Assembly (NCBI RefSeq): GCF_002979755.1
Contig: NZ_PCPP01000005.1
Location: forward strand, 186,001-250,000
Origin: Chryseobacterium culicis
Lineage (GTDB): Bacteria; Bacteroidota; Bacteroidia; Flavobacteriales; Weeksellaceae
DNA: 64,000 bases
Reading direction: 5' to 3'
In this document: piece by piece, positions 23,121 through 31,924 of the stretch
Layout: every line of letters begins with the position of its first letter
Numbering within the stretch: the stretch's first letter is position 1
Notes under the pieces: generated by a model
Seen by the model: only the letters and a program-made list of their open reading frames with translations
Database searches by the model: none
What the model was told of the DNA's origin: nothing
Position numbers and translations under genes: made by a program

Positions 23121-24641
23121 ATGAAAATAAATAACTTTTTAGAACTGAAAGACTTTCAAAAAATTATCATTGAGAATGAAAAAATAGAACTGGATGAATC
23201 ACTTTTATCGAGAGTGGATAAAAGTTTTCAGTTTTTAAAAGAATTTTCAAAAAATAAAGTAATATATGGTGTCAACACTGGTTTTGGGCCTATGGCTCAG
23301 TTTAAAATCAGCGATGAAGATACACACCAGCTTCAATATAACCTTATCAGAAGCCATTCTTCAGGAATTGGAAATCCTTTACCTGCCGAAGAAGTAAAAG
23401 CTTGTATGCTGGCAAGGTTGAATACCTTATCATTAGGAAATTCAGGAGTACACCAATCTGTTATTTATCTTCTTCAGGAGCTGATCAACAGAGATATTAC
23501 CCCATTGATATTTGAACATGGAGGAGTAGGAGCAAGCGGAGACCTTGTTCAGCTGGCACACCTGGCGTTAGTATTAATTGGAGAAGGCGAAGTATTTTAT
23601 AAAGGGGAAAGAAAATCCACAAAAGAGATTTTCGAAATTGAAGGATTACAACCCATTCAGGTAGAAATTCGTGAAGGCCTTGCTTTGATGAACGGAACTT
23701 CCGTGATGTCAGGAATTGGGATTGTAAATGCTTATAAAGCGAATCAGCTTACAGATATTTCCCTTCGACTTTCTTGTGCGATTAACGAAATTGTACAGGC
23801 TTATGACGATCATTTATCCGAAGCGCTGAACGGGACGAAAAAACACTACGGTCAGCAGAAAGTGGCAGAAAGAATGCGTGCTCATCTTGCGGATAGTAAG
23901 CTGATCAGAAAAAGAGAAGATCATCTTTACACTCATTTCGAAGAACAGGAAAAAGTATTCAAGGAAAAAGTTCAGGAATATTATTCTTTAAGATGTGTGC
24001 CTCAGATTTTAGGTCCGGTATTGGATACGTTGGAATATACAGAGAAAGTTCTTGAAAATGAGATCAATTCAGCCAATGATAATCCCATTATCAATGTTGA
24101 AGACCAGCATGTTTATCATGGAGGAAACTTCCACGGAGATTATATCTCTCTGGAAATGGACAAACTTAAAATTGTAGTTACCAAACTGACCATGCTTGCC
24201 GAAAGACAGTTAAATTACCTTCTGAATGCCAAAATCAATGAAATTTTGCCTCCTTTTGTAAATTTAGGTAAATTAGGTTTCAATTTCGGGATGCAGGGCG
24301 TACAGTTTACGGCAACTTCTACTACCGCAGAAAGTCAAATGTTGTCGAATTCAATGTATGTTCACAGTATTCCAAATAATAATGATAATCAGGATATCGT
24401 TAGTATGGGAACTAATGCTGCGGTGATCTGCAGAAAAGTAATTGAAAATTCTTTCGAGGTATTGGCCATTGAAGCCATTACGATTATTCAGGCTGTTGAA
24501 TATCTTGGATTCCAGGATAAAGTTTCATCATCTACAAAAGAACTGTATGATGAAATCAGAAAAATAATTCCTGCTTTCTCAGATGATATGGTTATGTATC
24601 CGTATCTGGAGGAAGTAAAGAAGTATCTGAAAGGAATGTAA
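23121..24641 (+). CDS. Tyrosine ammonia-lyase (MIO family)
   Basis: Deaminates tyrosine to 4-coumarate, the proposed starter of flexirubin-type aryl polyenes. At 506 aa it reads closely like the Flavobacterium johnsoniae tyrosine ammonia-lyase, sharing VIYGVNTGFGPMAQ, NLIRSHSSG, EIREGLALMNGTSVM and SIPNNNDNQDIVSMGTN. The autocatalytic MIO cofactor triad Ala-Ser-Gly lies in GGVGASGDLVQLAHLALVLI (about 145-147). RSHSSG (about 75) is the usual substrate-selectivity His of tyrosine lyases. An in-frame TTG one codon earlier is less likely than the ATG at 23121. It heads the plus-strand pigment arm. Confidence 0.93.
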   Translation: MKINNFLELKDFQKIIIENEKIELDESLLSRVDKSFQFLKEFSKNKVIYGVNTGFGPMAQFKISDEDTHQLQYNLIRSHSSGIGNPLPAEEVKACMLARLNTLSLGNSGVHQSVIYLLQELINRDITPLIFEHGGVGASGDLVQLAHLALVLIGEGEVFYKGERKSTKEIFEIEGLQPIQVEIREGLALMNGTSVMSGIGIVNAYKANQLTDISLRLSCAINEIVQAYDDHLSEALNGTKKHYGQQKVAERMRAHLADSKLIRKREDHLYTHFEEQEKVFKEKVQEYYSLRCVPQILGPVLDTLEYTEKVLENEINSANDNPIINVEDQHVYHGGNFHGDYISLEMDKLKIVVTKLTMLAERQLNYLLNAKINEILPPFVNLGKLGFNFGMQGVQFTATSTTAESQMLSNSMYVHSIPNNNDNQDIVSMGTNAAVICRKVIENSFEVLAIEAITIIQAVEYLGFQDKVSSSTKELYDEIRKIIPAFSDDMVMYPYLEEVKKYLKGM

Positions 24642-24723
24642 CTATTAACGGCGGTGAATTGTCTTTTAAAGAAAGATGCATCATTCAACTTAAAAAAACT
24701 AAAAACGATATAAACACTAACGC

Positions 24724-25455
24724 ATGAAATGTGCAATTGTAACAGGAGGCTCCAGAGGAATCGGGAGAGCAATCTGTATAAAACTGGCTGAAGAGAAAAA
24801 CTATCACATCTTAATCAACTACGCTTCAAACGAAACGGCAGCAAAAGAAACTCTGGCTAAAGTACAAGAACTTGGATCTACAGGAGAAATTCTTAAATTT
24901 GATGTAGGGAATACCGAAGAAACACAGGCTGTTTTAACGGAATGGCAGGAGAAAAATCCTGACGCAGTGGTAGAAGTGATTGTCAATAATGCCGGAATCA
25001 CAAGAGATGGTCTTTTTATGTGGATGCAGAAAGAAGACTGGAACAATGTGATCAATACAAGCCTTGACGGATTTTTCAATGTGACCAATTTCTTTATCCA
25101 AAAACTGCTTCGTAACAAATACGGAAGAATCATCAATATGGTTTCTGTATCCGGAGTAAAAGGAACCGCTGGTCAAACGAATTATTCTGCAGCAAAAGGG
25201 GCATTGGTAGGCGCTACAAAAGCTCTTGCTCAGGAAGTTGCCAAAAGAAATGTTACCGTAAATGCAGTAGCTCCTGGTTTTATCAGAACAGATATGACTC
25301 AGGAATTTAATGAGGATGAACTGAAAGCAATGATTCCTGCCAACAGATTCGGTGAAGCAGAAGAAGTGGCAGATCTTGTCGCATTCTTAGCATCTAAAAA
25401 ATCTTCTTACATTACAGGAGAAGTGATTAATATTAACGGAGGAATTTATTCATAA
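24724..25455 (+). CDS. fabG: 3-oxoacyl-ACP reductase, FabG type
   Basis: Short-chain dehydrogenase of 243 aa that reduces 3-ketoacyl-ACP with NADPH. The cofactor loop is TGGSRGIGRAI (about 7-17) and the NNAG motif is at about 88-91. The catalytic triad is Ser (about 139, VSVSG), Tyr and Lys (YSAAKGALVG, about 152-156). PGFIRTDMTQEF near the C-terminus is typical of FabG. It starts 82 bases after the ammonia-lyase and 1 base before the ketosynthase, so it lies in the same operon. It is assigned to the ketoreduction steps of polyene extension by context. Confidence 0.93.
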   Translation: MKCAIVTGGSRGIGRAICIKLAEEKNYHILINYASNETAAKETLAKVQELGSTGEILKFDVGNTEETQAVLTEWQEKNPDAVVEVIVNNAGITRDGLFMWMQKEDWNNVINTSLDGFFNVTNFFIQKLLRNKYGRIINMVSVSGVKGTAGQTNYSAAKGALVGATKALAQEVAKRNVTVNAVAPGFIRTDMTQEFNEDELKAMIPANRFGEAEEVADLVAFLASKKSSYITGEVININGGIYS

Positions 25456-25456
25456 C

Positions 25457-26677
25457 ATGGAAAATAGGGTTGTAATTACCGGAATGGGAATTTATTCCTG
25501 CATCGGGACATCTTTAGAAGAGGTCAGGGAATCCCTATATCAAGGAAAATCCGGTATTGTTTTAGATCCGGACAGAAAAGAATTTGGTTTCAGGTCTGGC
25601 CTTACAGGAGTTGTCCCAAAACCTGATCTGAAAAACCTTTTAAACAGACGCCAGCGTGTCAGTATGGGTGAAGAAAGCGAATATGCTTATCTGGCAACCA
25701 TGGATGCATTGAAACAGGCAAATCTGGATGAAGAATTTCTGGATTCTCATGAAGTAGGAATCTTATACGGAAATGACAGCGTTTCTCAGGCTGTTGTAGA
25801 ATCTATTGATATTGCCAGAGAAAAAAAAGATACTACATTGATGGGGTCAGGAGCGATCTTCAAATCAATGAACTCTACAGTAACAATGAACCTTTCCACG
25901 ATTTTTAAGCTGAAAGGAATCAACCTTACCATCAGTGCAGCATGTGCAAGCGGTTCCCATTCTTTGGGACTGGCTTATATGATGATCAAGAATGGTTTTC
26001 AGGATATGATTATCTGTGGAGGAGCTCAGGAAACCAATAAATATTCTATGGCTAGCTTTGACGGATTGGGAGTATTCTCCGCCAGAGAAGATGAACCCAC
26101 AAAAGCTTCCAGACCTTTCGATGCAGAAAGAGACGGATTAATTCCTAGTGGCGGTGCTGCCAGCCTTATTGTGGAAAGCCTTGAATCTGCTCAAAGAAGA
26201 GGCGCTCCGATCATTGCAGAAATTATCGGCTATGGTTTCTCTTCGAACGGAGGTCATATTTCAACACCCAATGTGGATGGACCAGCTTTGGCAATGGACA
26301 GAGCATTAAAACAATCAGGATTAAAAGCTTCAGATATCGATTATATCAATGCTCATGCAACTTCTACCCCCATTGGTGATGCCAATGAGGCAAAAGCCAT
26401 CTATGAGATCTTCGGGAGTGAAGTTCCGGTAAGTTCTACCAAATCTATGACCGGACATGAATGCTGGATGGCAGGTGCAAGTGAAGTTATCTACTCAATT
26501 CTGATGATGCAGAACGATTTTGTTGCTCCCAATATCAATCTGGAAAACCCTGATAATGAAGCACAAAAGATAAATTTAGTGGCAAAAACAAAAAATCAAA
26601 AAATTGATGTATTTTTGTCGAATTCTTTTGGGTTTGGGGGAACCAATTCTGCACTAATAGTTAAAAAATTTGATTAA
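25457..26677 (+). CDS. Beta-ketoacyl-ACP synthase, KAS I/II type
   Basis: Condensing enzyme of 406 aa. All three catalytic residues are visible: Cys in ISAACASGSHSLG (about 164), His in NAHATSTPIGD (about 300) and His in SMTGHECWMAGA (about 335). FLSNSFGFGGTNSAL at the C-terminus carries the usual Gly-rich loop. It sits between FabG and an acyl carrier protein, typical of a type II polyene or fatty-acid elongation operon. Its role, starter or extension, cannot be told from sequence. Related ketosynthases occur on the minus-strand arm. Confidence 0.93.
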   Translation: MENRVVITGMGIYSCIGTSLEEVRESLYQGKSGIVLDPDRKEFGFRSGLTGVVPKPDLKNLLNRRQRVSMGEESEYAYLATMDALKQANLDEEFLDSHEVGILYGNDSVSQAVVESIDIAREKKDTTLMGSGAIFKSMNSTVTMNLSTIFKLKGINLTISAACASGSHSLGLAYMMIKNGFQDMIICGGAQETNKYSMASFDGLGVFSAREDEPTKASRPFDAERDGLIPSGGAASLIVESLESAQRRGAPIIAEIIGYGFSSNGGHISTPNVDGPALAMDRALKQSGLKASDIDYINAHATSTPIGDANEAKAIYEIFGSEVPVSSTKSMTGHECWMAGASEVIYSILMMQNDFVAPNINLENPDNEAQKINLVAKTKNQKIDVFLSNSFGFGGTNSALIVKKFD

Positions 26678-26681
26678 AAAC

Positions 26682-26936
26682 ATGGAAAGGGAAAAAATTG
26701 TTGCTATCGTTAATGATTTTCTGGTAAACGAATTCGAGGTAGACGGAGACGAAATCAGTAATGATGCCAACCTTAAAAATACACTGGGCTTAGACAGCCT
26801 GGATTATATCGACATGGTAGTCGTGATCGAATCCAATTTCGGCGTGAAATTAGGAGAAGCAGATTTCAAGAAAATGGTAACATTTGATGATTTCTATACA
26901 ACGATTGAACATAAGATTGCTGAAAAAAACGCTTAG
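26682..26936 (+). CDS. Acyl carrier protein
   Basis: Carrier protein of 84 aa. The phosphopantetheine Ser lies in LGLDSLDYIDMVV (about 39). The frame can be extended to a TTG at 26670 that overlaps the ketosynthase stop, but the ATG at 26682 gives the normal four-helix length. It starts 4 bases after the ketosynthase gene and would carry the growing polyene or its starter. It differs from the second carrier protein of the locus (41214) in its Asp/Glu-rich N-terminus. Confidence 0.92.
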   Translation: MEREKIVAIVNDFLVNEFEVDGDEISNDANLKNTLGLDSLDYIDMVVVIESNFGVKLGEADFKKMVTFDDFYTTIEHKIAEKNA

Positions 26937-26968
26937 TTATTGGGTAAATCTTTATTCTATAAAATGAG

Positions 26969-27031
26969 CCAATGTAATACTACCACAGTGATTCGCTAAC
27001 GGACACTTCTAAAATGGTAATATTACATTGG
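26969..27031. repeat. Long intergenic inverted repeat, 17-bp arms
   Basis: CCAATGTAATACTACCA (26969-26985) is mirrored by TGGTAATATTACATTGG (27015-27031) with one mismatch and a 29-base loop. It fills the gap between the carrier protein and the acyltransferase. No T-run follows, so it is not a standard terminator. It shares TGTAA/TTACATTG-type words with the inverted repeats around the carrier-protein gene at 41214. Confidence 0.75.
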
Positions 27032-27056
27032 TTCTCTGTTATATTAAACTGTAGAT

Positions 27057-27941
27057 ATGAACAAGTGGAAAGGTAAATCTAAAGGAACAGTACTCGGATA
27101 CAGAATATTCGTCTGGTGTATTAGAAATATCGGAATCAAAAGTTCATATGGGGTATTGTATTTTGTAGCAGCTTATTACTCGCTCTTTCAAAAGAAAAGC
27201 AACCAATATATTCTTTATTATTTTCAGAAAAGACTGAACTATGGATCCTGGAAATCCAAAGCCTCCATATTTAAAAGTTACTTTACCTTCGGAAAAGTTC
27301 TGATCGATAAAACCGCTATTTCTGCCGGACTTAGAGAAAAATACACCTATGAATTTGACGGTATTGAAAACCTCAGAAATCTTTTAGCCGCTAAAAAAGG
27401 AGGCGTACTGATCAGCGCTCATATCGGTAATTTTGAAATTGCAGAGCACTTTTTTGCAGATATAGACTTCGATTGCCAGATCAATCTGGTGACTACAGAT
27501 CAGGAAGTTACCGTAATCAAGGAATATCTGGAAAGCGTTGCTGTAAAAGAGAGTAATATCAAGTTTATCTACGTAAAAGAAGATATGTCGCATATCTTTG
27601 AGATCAATCAGGCTTTGTCCAATAATGAGCTTATCTGCTTTACCGGAGACCGCTATTTTGAAGGCTCCAAATATCTGGAAACAGAACTGCTCGGGAAAAG
27701 TGCAAAATTTCCGGCAGGCCCTTTTTTGATTGCCTCAAGGTTAGGGGTTCCCGTAGTATATGTTTATGTAATGAAAGAAAAGAATCTTCATTACCATTTG
27801 TATGCAAGAGTAGCACAGAATATCAAAAACCGTGATTCACAAGGCCTTTTAAATTCTTATGTTCAAAATCTTGAAACCATGGTGAAAAAATATCCGCTTC
27901 AATGGTTTAATTATTTTGATTTTTGGGATGATATTGATTAA
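27057..27941 (+). CDS. LpxL-like lipid A/lysophospholipid-type acyltransferase
   Basis: Membrane-associated acyltransferase of 294 aa from the LpxL/HtrB (lipid A biosynthesis acyltransferase) family. The catalytic H-x4-E motif is visible as SAHIGNFEIAEHF (His about 119, Glu about 124). FTGDRYFEGSKYLE (about 198-211) and FPAGPFLIASRLGVPVVYVYV (about 219-239) are the following family blocks. The motifs are not those of PlsC. In flexirubin loci an LpxL-like acyltransferase is present and has been suggested to link the polyene acid to another moiety, but the substrate here is unproven. It lies downstream of the carrier-protein gene on the same strand. Confidence 0.82.
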   Translation: MNKWKGKSKGTVLGYRIFVWCIRNIGIKSSYGVLYFVAAYYSLFQKKSNQYILYYFQKRLNYGSWKSKASIFKSYFTFGKVLIDKTAISAGLREKYTYEFDGIENLRNLLAAKKGGVLISAHIGNFEIAEHFFADIDFDCQINLVTTDQEVTVIKEYLESVAVKESNIKFIYVKEDMSHIFEINQALSNNELICFTGDRYFEGSKYLETELLGKSAKFPAGPFLIASRLGVPVVYVYVMKEKNLHYHLYARVAQNIKNRDSQGLLNSYVQNLETMVKKYPLQWFNYFDFWDDID

Positions 27942-28116
27942 TTTTTCTATTTTTATCAAATAAAAACGAATAAAAAACTAAAAACCATTAAGATTTACCG
28001 AGGTTTAAGATGATCAGATCATATTACCTGATACAAATTTCTTTGTTTACTTTACCAAAGTAATCTTTAAATATCTTAAATTCCCTGTTTCTTAATTATT
28101 AAAAGCACATTCTCTT

Positions 28117-29643
28117 TTGAAGAAAGCATACGACATACTTGTAATCGGAAGCGGATTGGGAGGTCTTGTTTCAGCTCTTATTTTGGCGAAAGAAGGCCTG
28201 AAAGTATGTGTTCTGGAAAAGAATAACCAATATGGAGGAAATCTGCAGACCTTTGCAAGGGACAAACTTATTTTTGATACGGGAGTTCATTATCTTGGAG
28301 GATTGGCAAAAGGACAGAATCTGAACCAGTTCTTTTCCTATCTTGAAATCATGGATGATCTTGAGCTTCAGCTGATGGATGAAGATGGCTACGACAGGAT
28401 CAGCTTTGGAGAAGATGAAATAGAATATCCCCACGCTCAAGGATATCAGAATTTCGTAGAACAGCTTTCAAAATACTTTCCCGAAGAAAAAGAAAACCTT
28501 GAAACCTACTGTGAAGAAATCCAGTATGTATGCAGCCAGTTTCCCAGATATCATGTGGTAGGAAAAGATAGCTATAATGAGGAAATCCTGCATCTCAATA
28601 CCAAAAGATTTATTGAATCCGTTACCCAGAACAAAAAACTTCAGTCGGTTTTGCTGGGTTCCAACTTTTTATATGCCGGAGATTCCGAAACCGTACCTTT
28701 TTATGTACATGCTTTAACGGTAAATTCTTATATTCAAAGTGCTTACAAATGTGTAAAAGGAGGAAGCCAGATCTCTAAACTTTTGATCAGAAAGCTTAGG
28801 GAATATGGAGCAGAAGTACATAAGCATTCAGAAGTTTCTGAATTTGTTTTCAATGAGAATAATAAACTGACCTCTGTAAAAACAAAAACAGGAAAAGAAT
28901 ACACGGCAAAACAATTTATTTCAAATATAGAAATCCGTTCCACCATTAAGCTGATTGGAGAAGAAAGGTTGAAGAAGTCTTTTCTGAACAGAGTTTTAAG
29001 CTGGAAACCGGTTTCATCATGTTTTAGTATTTATCTGGTTTTAAAACCTCACAGCCTTCCCAACTTTAATTACAACAGATATCACTATTCATCCGAAGAG
29101 CAGGTATGGAATGCATTCCGCTACAGGAAAGAAGCATGGCCGGAAACGTATATGCTTTCATCCACCCCTTCAAAACATCATCCTGAATTTGCAGAAAGCC
29201 TTACCGCTATTTCTTATATGGATTTTGATGAGGTTAAAGAATGGGAAAATACCTTCAACACGGTAGCAGATGAGCATGAAAGAGGAGCAGCCTATGAAAG
29301 GTTTAAACTCGAAAAGACAGAGAAAATGCTTGATGCTCTGGAAAAGAAAATTCCCGGCCTAAGGCATACCATTAAAACAATATATACATCTTCTCCCTTG
29401 TCTTACCGGGACTATATCGGGAATTTTGAAGGAAATATGTACGGATACATGAAAAGCTCGGAGAATCCTCTTAAAACAATGGTTTCTCCCCGTACCAAAA
29501 TCGACAATCTGTTTCTTACCGGACAATCCGTGAATATGCATGGAATTTTAGGAGTTACCATCGGAGCTTTTAATACCTGTGCAGAAATTCTTGGAAAAGA
29601 AACGATTGACATGAGGTTGATACAAATGATTAATAAAAACTAA
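28117..29643 (+). CDS. Phytoene desaturase/CrtI-like FAD oxidoreductase
   Basis: FAD/NAD(P)-dependent oxidoreductase of 508 aa. The N-terminal Rossmann motif is DILVIGSGLGGLVSAL (about 5-20), with the FAD contact VCVLEKNNQYGGNLQTF (about 31-47). The C-terminal family segment is DNLFLTGQSVNMHGILGVTIGAF (about 463-485), typical of CrtI/retinol saturase-like enzymes. The start is TTG at 28117. No ATG occurs upstream in frame and the next Met is past the FAD motif. Such enzymes occur in flexirubin loci, where they may desaturate or oxidise the polyene or the resorcinol precursor. The exact reaction is inferred. Confidence 0.85.
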   Translation: MKKAYDILVIGSGLGGLVSALILAKEGLKVCVLEKNNQYGGNLQTFARDKLIFDTGVHYLGGLAKGQNLNQFFSYLEIMDDLELQLMDEDGYDRISFGEDEIEYPHAQGYQNFVEQLSKYFPEEKENLETYCEEIQYVCSQFPRYHVVGKDSYNEEILHLNTKRFIESVTQNKKLQSVLLGSNFLYAGDSETVPFYVHALTVNSYIQSAYKCVKGGSQISKLLIRKLREYGAEVHKHSEVSEFVFNENNKLTSVKTKTGKEYTAKQFISNIEIRSTIKLIGEERLKKSFLNRVLSWKPVSSCFSIYLVLKPHSLPNFNYNRYHYSSEEQVWNAFRYRKEAWPETYMLSSTPSKHHPEFAESLTAISYMDFDEVKEWENTFNTVADEHERGAAYERFKLEKTEKMLDALEKKIPGLRHTIKTIYTSSPLSYRDYIGNFEGNMYGYMKSSENPLKTMVSPRTKIDNLFLTGQSVNMHGILGVTIGAFNTCAEILGKETIDMRLIQMINKN

Positions 29644-29644
29644 A

Positions 29645-31333
29645 GTGAAAAAAACTAAAACCATTTATAGATCCCATAAAAGAGCTTTTCTTTACCTTAC
29701 TTTTTGTTTTTTCCTCACGGCCTGTGGAATATCAAAATCTATCCGGCATATTCCAGAGGTAAAACAATATGCGCTGGAAGTTCCGACGGTTACCAGAATC
29801 AACGACAGTACTTTTAGCTATAATCAAAATTATCTTACCAAAAATAAACAGCAGCTCTGGGAACTTTATATTAAAGGAAACCCGATACAGCTGGGATATA
29901 ATAACGGAGCATTGACTCAAAGCTTAATGCAGAAGCAGGAAAGTATCTTCTTCGCAAAAGTTGAAGGGTTTGTACCCTCAAAATTCAGACAAAGGCTGTT
30001 AAGAGGTTTTTTAAAATGGTACAACAGAAAAATGTATCTGAATGTAAGAGAAGATTATCAGGCAGAATTATATGGTTTAGCACAATATTCATCTGATCAG
30101 TATGATTTTATTGCTCCTAAATATTTAAGGAACCTTTACCTGCACGGTGCTCATGATATCGGGCATGCCATGCAGGATCTTGCTATGGTAGGCTGTACAT
30201 CTCTTGCCGTATGGAACGAAAATACCGAAGATGGAGACCTGCTGATCGGAAGAAATTTCGACTTTTATGTGGGAGATGACTTTGCAAAAAATAAACTGGT
30301 AGAATTTGTTCAGCCAGAGGAAGGAATTCCGTATATGTCTGTAAGCTGGCCGGGAATGATTGGTGTGGTTTCCGGTATGAATAAAGAAGGAATTACAGTC
30401 ACGATTAATGCCGGGAAATCAAAAATTCCTTTGACGGCAAAGACTCCCATTTCCCTTGTTACAAGAGAAATTCTGCAGTATGCCAAAAATATTGATGAAG
30501 CGATTGCCATTGCTAAAAAAAGAAAAGTTTTCGTTTCTGAATCTATTCTTGTGGGAAGTGCAGCAGACAAAAATGCGGTAATTATTGAAGTTTCGCCTAA
30601 AAACTTCGGTGTATACAGAGTGCAGAATACCAGCAGGGTTCTTTGTACGAATCATTTCCAGTCTGAAGCCTATAAAGAGGACAGAAGAAATCAGAAACAT
30701 ATTGAAGAAAGCCATTCCGAATACCGTTATGAAAGACTTCAGGAGCTTTTACAGGAAGAAAAAAAGATGACCCCGGAAAAGATGGCTTCCATTTTAAGAA
30801 ACAGATCCGGCTTAAAAGATGAAAACATAGGCTATGGTAATGAAAAAGCACTCAACCAACTTTTAGCTCACCATGCGGTTATATTTTCACCTCAGAAAAA
30901 GCTGGTCTGGGTTTCTTCAAATCCTTACCAGTTAGGAGAATTTGTATGTTATGATCTGAATGAAATCTTTTCTGACAAACCATTATCGCAAAGTCTGCAG
31001 GCAAAAACAAAATTGAATATTGCAAGGGATCCGTTTGCCGATTCTGAAGAATTTGAGCACTATGAACAATCTAAAATGCTGGCTAAAGAAATCAATGAGG
31101 CCGCAGAAAATAAAGATATATTGTTGACAGATGATCTTATTCCTCATTATCAGTCTATGAACCCCGATTTTTGGCAGGTGTATTATCAGTCAGGAAAATA
31201 TTATTTTAACAAAAAAGAATATTCAAAGGCAAAAGTCGAATTTGAAAAAGCTTTGACGAAAGAAATTACCACAGTTCCTGACAGAAAAAATGTTGAAAAG
31301 TACCTTAAGAAAACTTTAAAGAAACTGAAATGA
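29645..31333 (+). CDS. C45-family (acyl-CoA:6-APA acyltransferase-like) lipoprotein
   Basis: Probable lipoprotein of 562 aa with a lipobox (FLTACGIS, Cys about 27). The body is an Ntn-hydrolase of the C45 group. The predicted new N-terminal nucleophile Cys lies in MVGCTSLAVWN (about 184), followed by GDLLIGRNFDFYVGDDF, the usual block after the nucleophile. The C-terminal part (about 510-560) has a TPR-like tail (PDFWQVYYQSGKYYFNKKEYSKAKVEFEKAL). It starts with GTG one base after the oxidoreductase, so it is coupled with it. C45 enzymes cleave or form amide or ester bonds between acyl groups and amines. A role in the final acylation of the pigment is possible but untested. Confidence 0.8.
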   Translation: MKKTKTIYRSHKRAFLYLTFCFFLTACGISKSIRHIPEVKQYALEVPTVTRINDSTFSYNQNYLTKNKQQLWELYIKGNPIQLGYNNGALTQSLMQKQESIFFAKVEGFVPSKFRQRLLRGFLKWYNRKMYLNVREDYQAELYGLAQYSSDQYDFIAPKYLRNLYLHGAHDIGHAMQDLAMVGCTSLAVWNENTEDGDLLIGRNFDFYVGDDFAKNKLVEFVQPEEGIPYMSVSWPGMIGVVSGMNKEGITVTINAGKSKIPLTAKTPISLVTREILQYAKNIDEAIAIAKKRKVFVSESILVGSAADKNAVIIEVSPKNFGVYRVQNTSRVLCTNHFQSEAYKEDRRNQKHIEESHSEYRYERLQELLQEEKKMTPEKMASILRNRSGLKDENIGYGNEKALNQLLAHHAVIFSPQKKLVWVSSNPYQLGEFVCYDLNEIFSDKPLSQSLQAKTKLNIARDPFADSEEFEHYEQSKMLAKEINEAAENKDILLTDDLIPHYQSMNPDFWQVYYQSGKYYFNKKEYSKAKVEFEKALTKEITTVPDRKNVEKYLKKTLKKLK

Positions 31334-31695
31334 TCCCCAAATATATAAAACTGCTGTTCTGCATTCCTTTTGTCATTATCATCTGCCATTCCGTGTATTT
31401 GTTTACGGTATACAGTTCAATCCCAGACACCATCCCTATTCATGGCTATGGAAATATGAAAGACATTGATGGAAGCAAAATATTTCTTATCATGCCAATC
31501 CTCATGAATTTGGTTATTCTTCTCTTTATCTGGCTGATTATCAGAAGACCTGATAAGATAAAATTTACTTTTGAAATCAATGATGACGAAAGAGAAAAAA
31601 TATACCATATCACCCAGCTGGCGCTGGTAATTATTGCCATATTTGCTACCATTATGATGACTCCATTATCATTCTCTGATGTGGTTTACAGATAA
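31330..31695 (+). CDS. DUF1648-like small membrane protein
   Basis: Polytopic membrane protein of 121 aa with three predicted helices (about 5-26, 49-69 and 94-114). IPDTIPIHGYGNMKDIDGSK (about 32-51) matches the DUF1648 motif, a Pro/Ile-rich block with a His and Gly, after the first helix. It overlaps the C45 gene by 4 bases (ATGA), so it is coupled to it. DUF1648 proteins often sit near transport or signalling genes. The role is unknown. Confidence 0.72.
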   Translation: MIPKYIKLLFCIPFVIIICHSVYLFTVYSSIPDTIPIHGYGNMKDIDGSKIFLIMPILMNLVILLFIWLIIRRPDKIKFTFEINDDEREKIYHITQLALVIIAIFATIMMTPLSFSDVVYR

Positions 31696-31924
31696 ATAAC
31701 CATGAAAAAACTTATTGCTCTTCAAAATATTATGAAGCATAAGGAAAGATAGATGAATGGGTTTTAAAGATCTATAACATTTTTGAGTAGTTAATAGTGA
31801 GTAATACAATTTACTGACTTGAATTATTTTTTTAAATAAATAATATGTGATTTTGTAACAATTTAGATCGTTTTTCTACTAACTGTTAAATCTAACGTAT
31901 TAATATTTGTTAAAAGTAATCTAA
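31696..31924. other. Gap upstream of the M36 protease
   Basis: Mostly AT-rich. It holds a 16-codon ATG frame (MKKLIALQNIMKHKER, from 31702) that is not convincing as a gene, then a promoter region. No exact TAnnTTTG was located. Confidence 0.4.

Noticed and set aside
26937..27056. Hairpin after the carrier protein considered as a terminator
   Set aside because: There is no T-run behind the second arm, and the downstream gene belongs to the same functional set.
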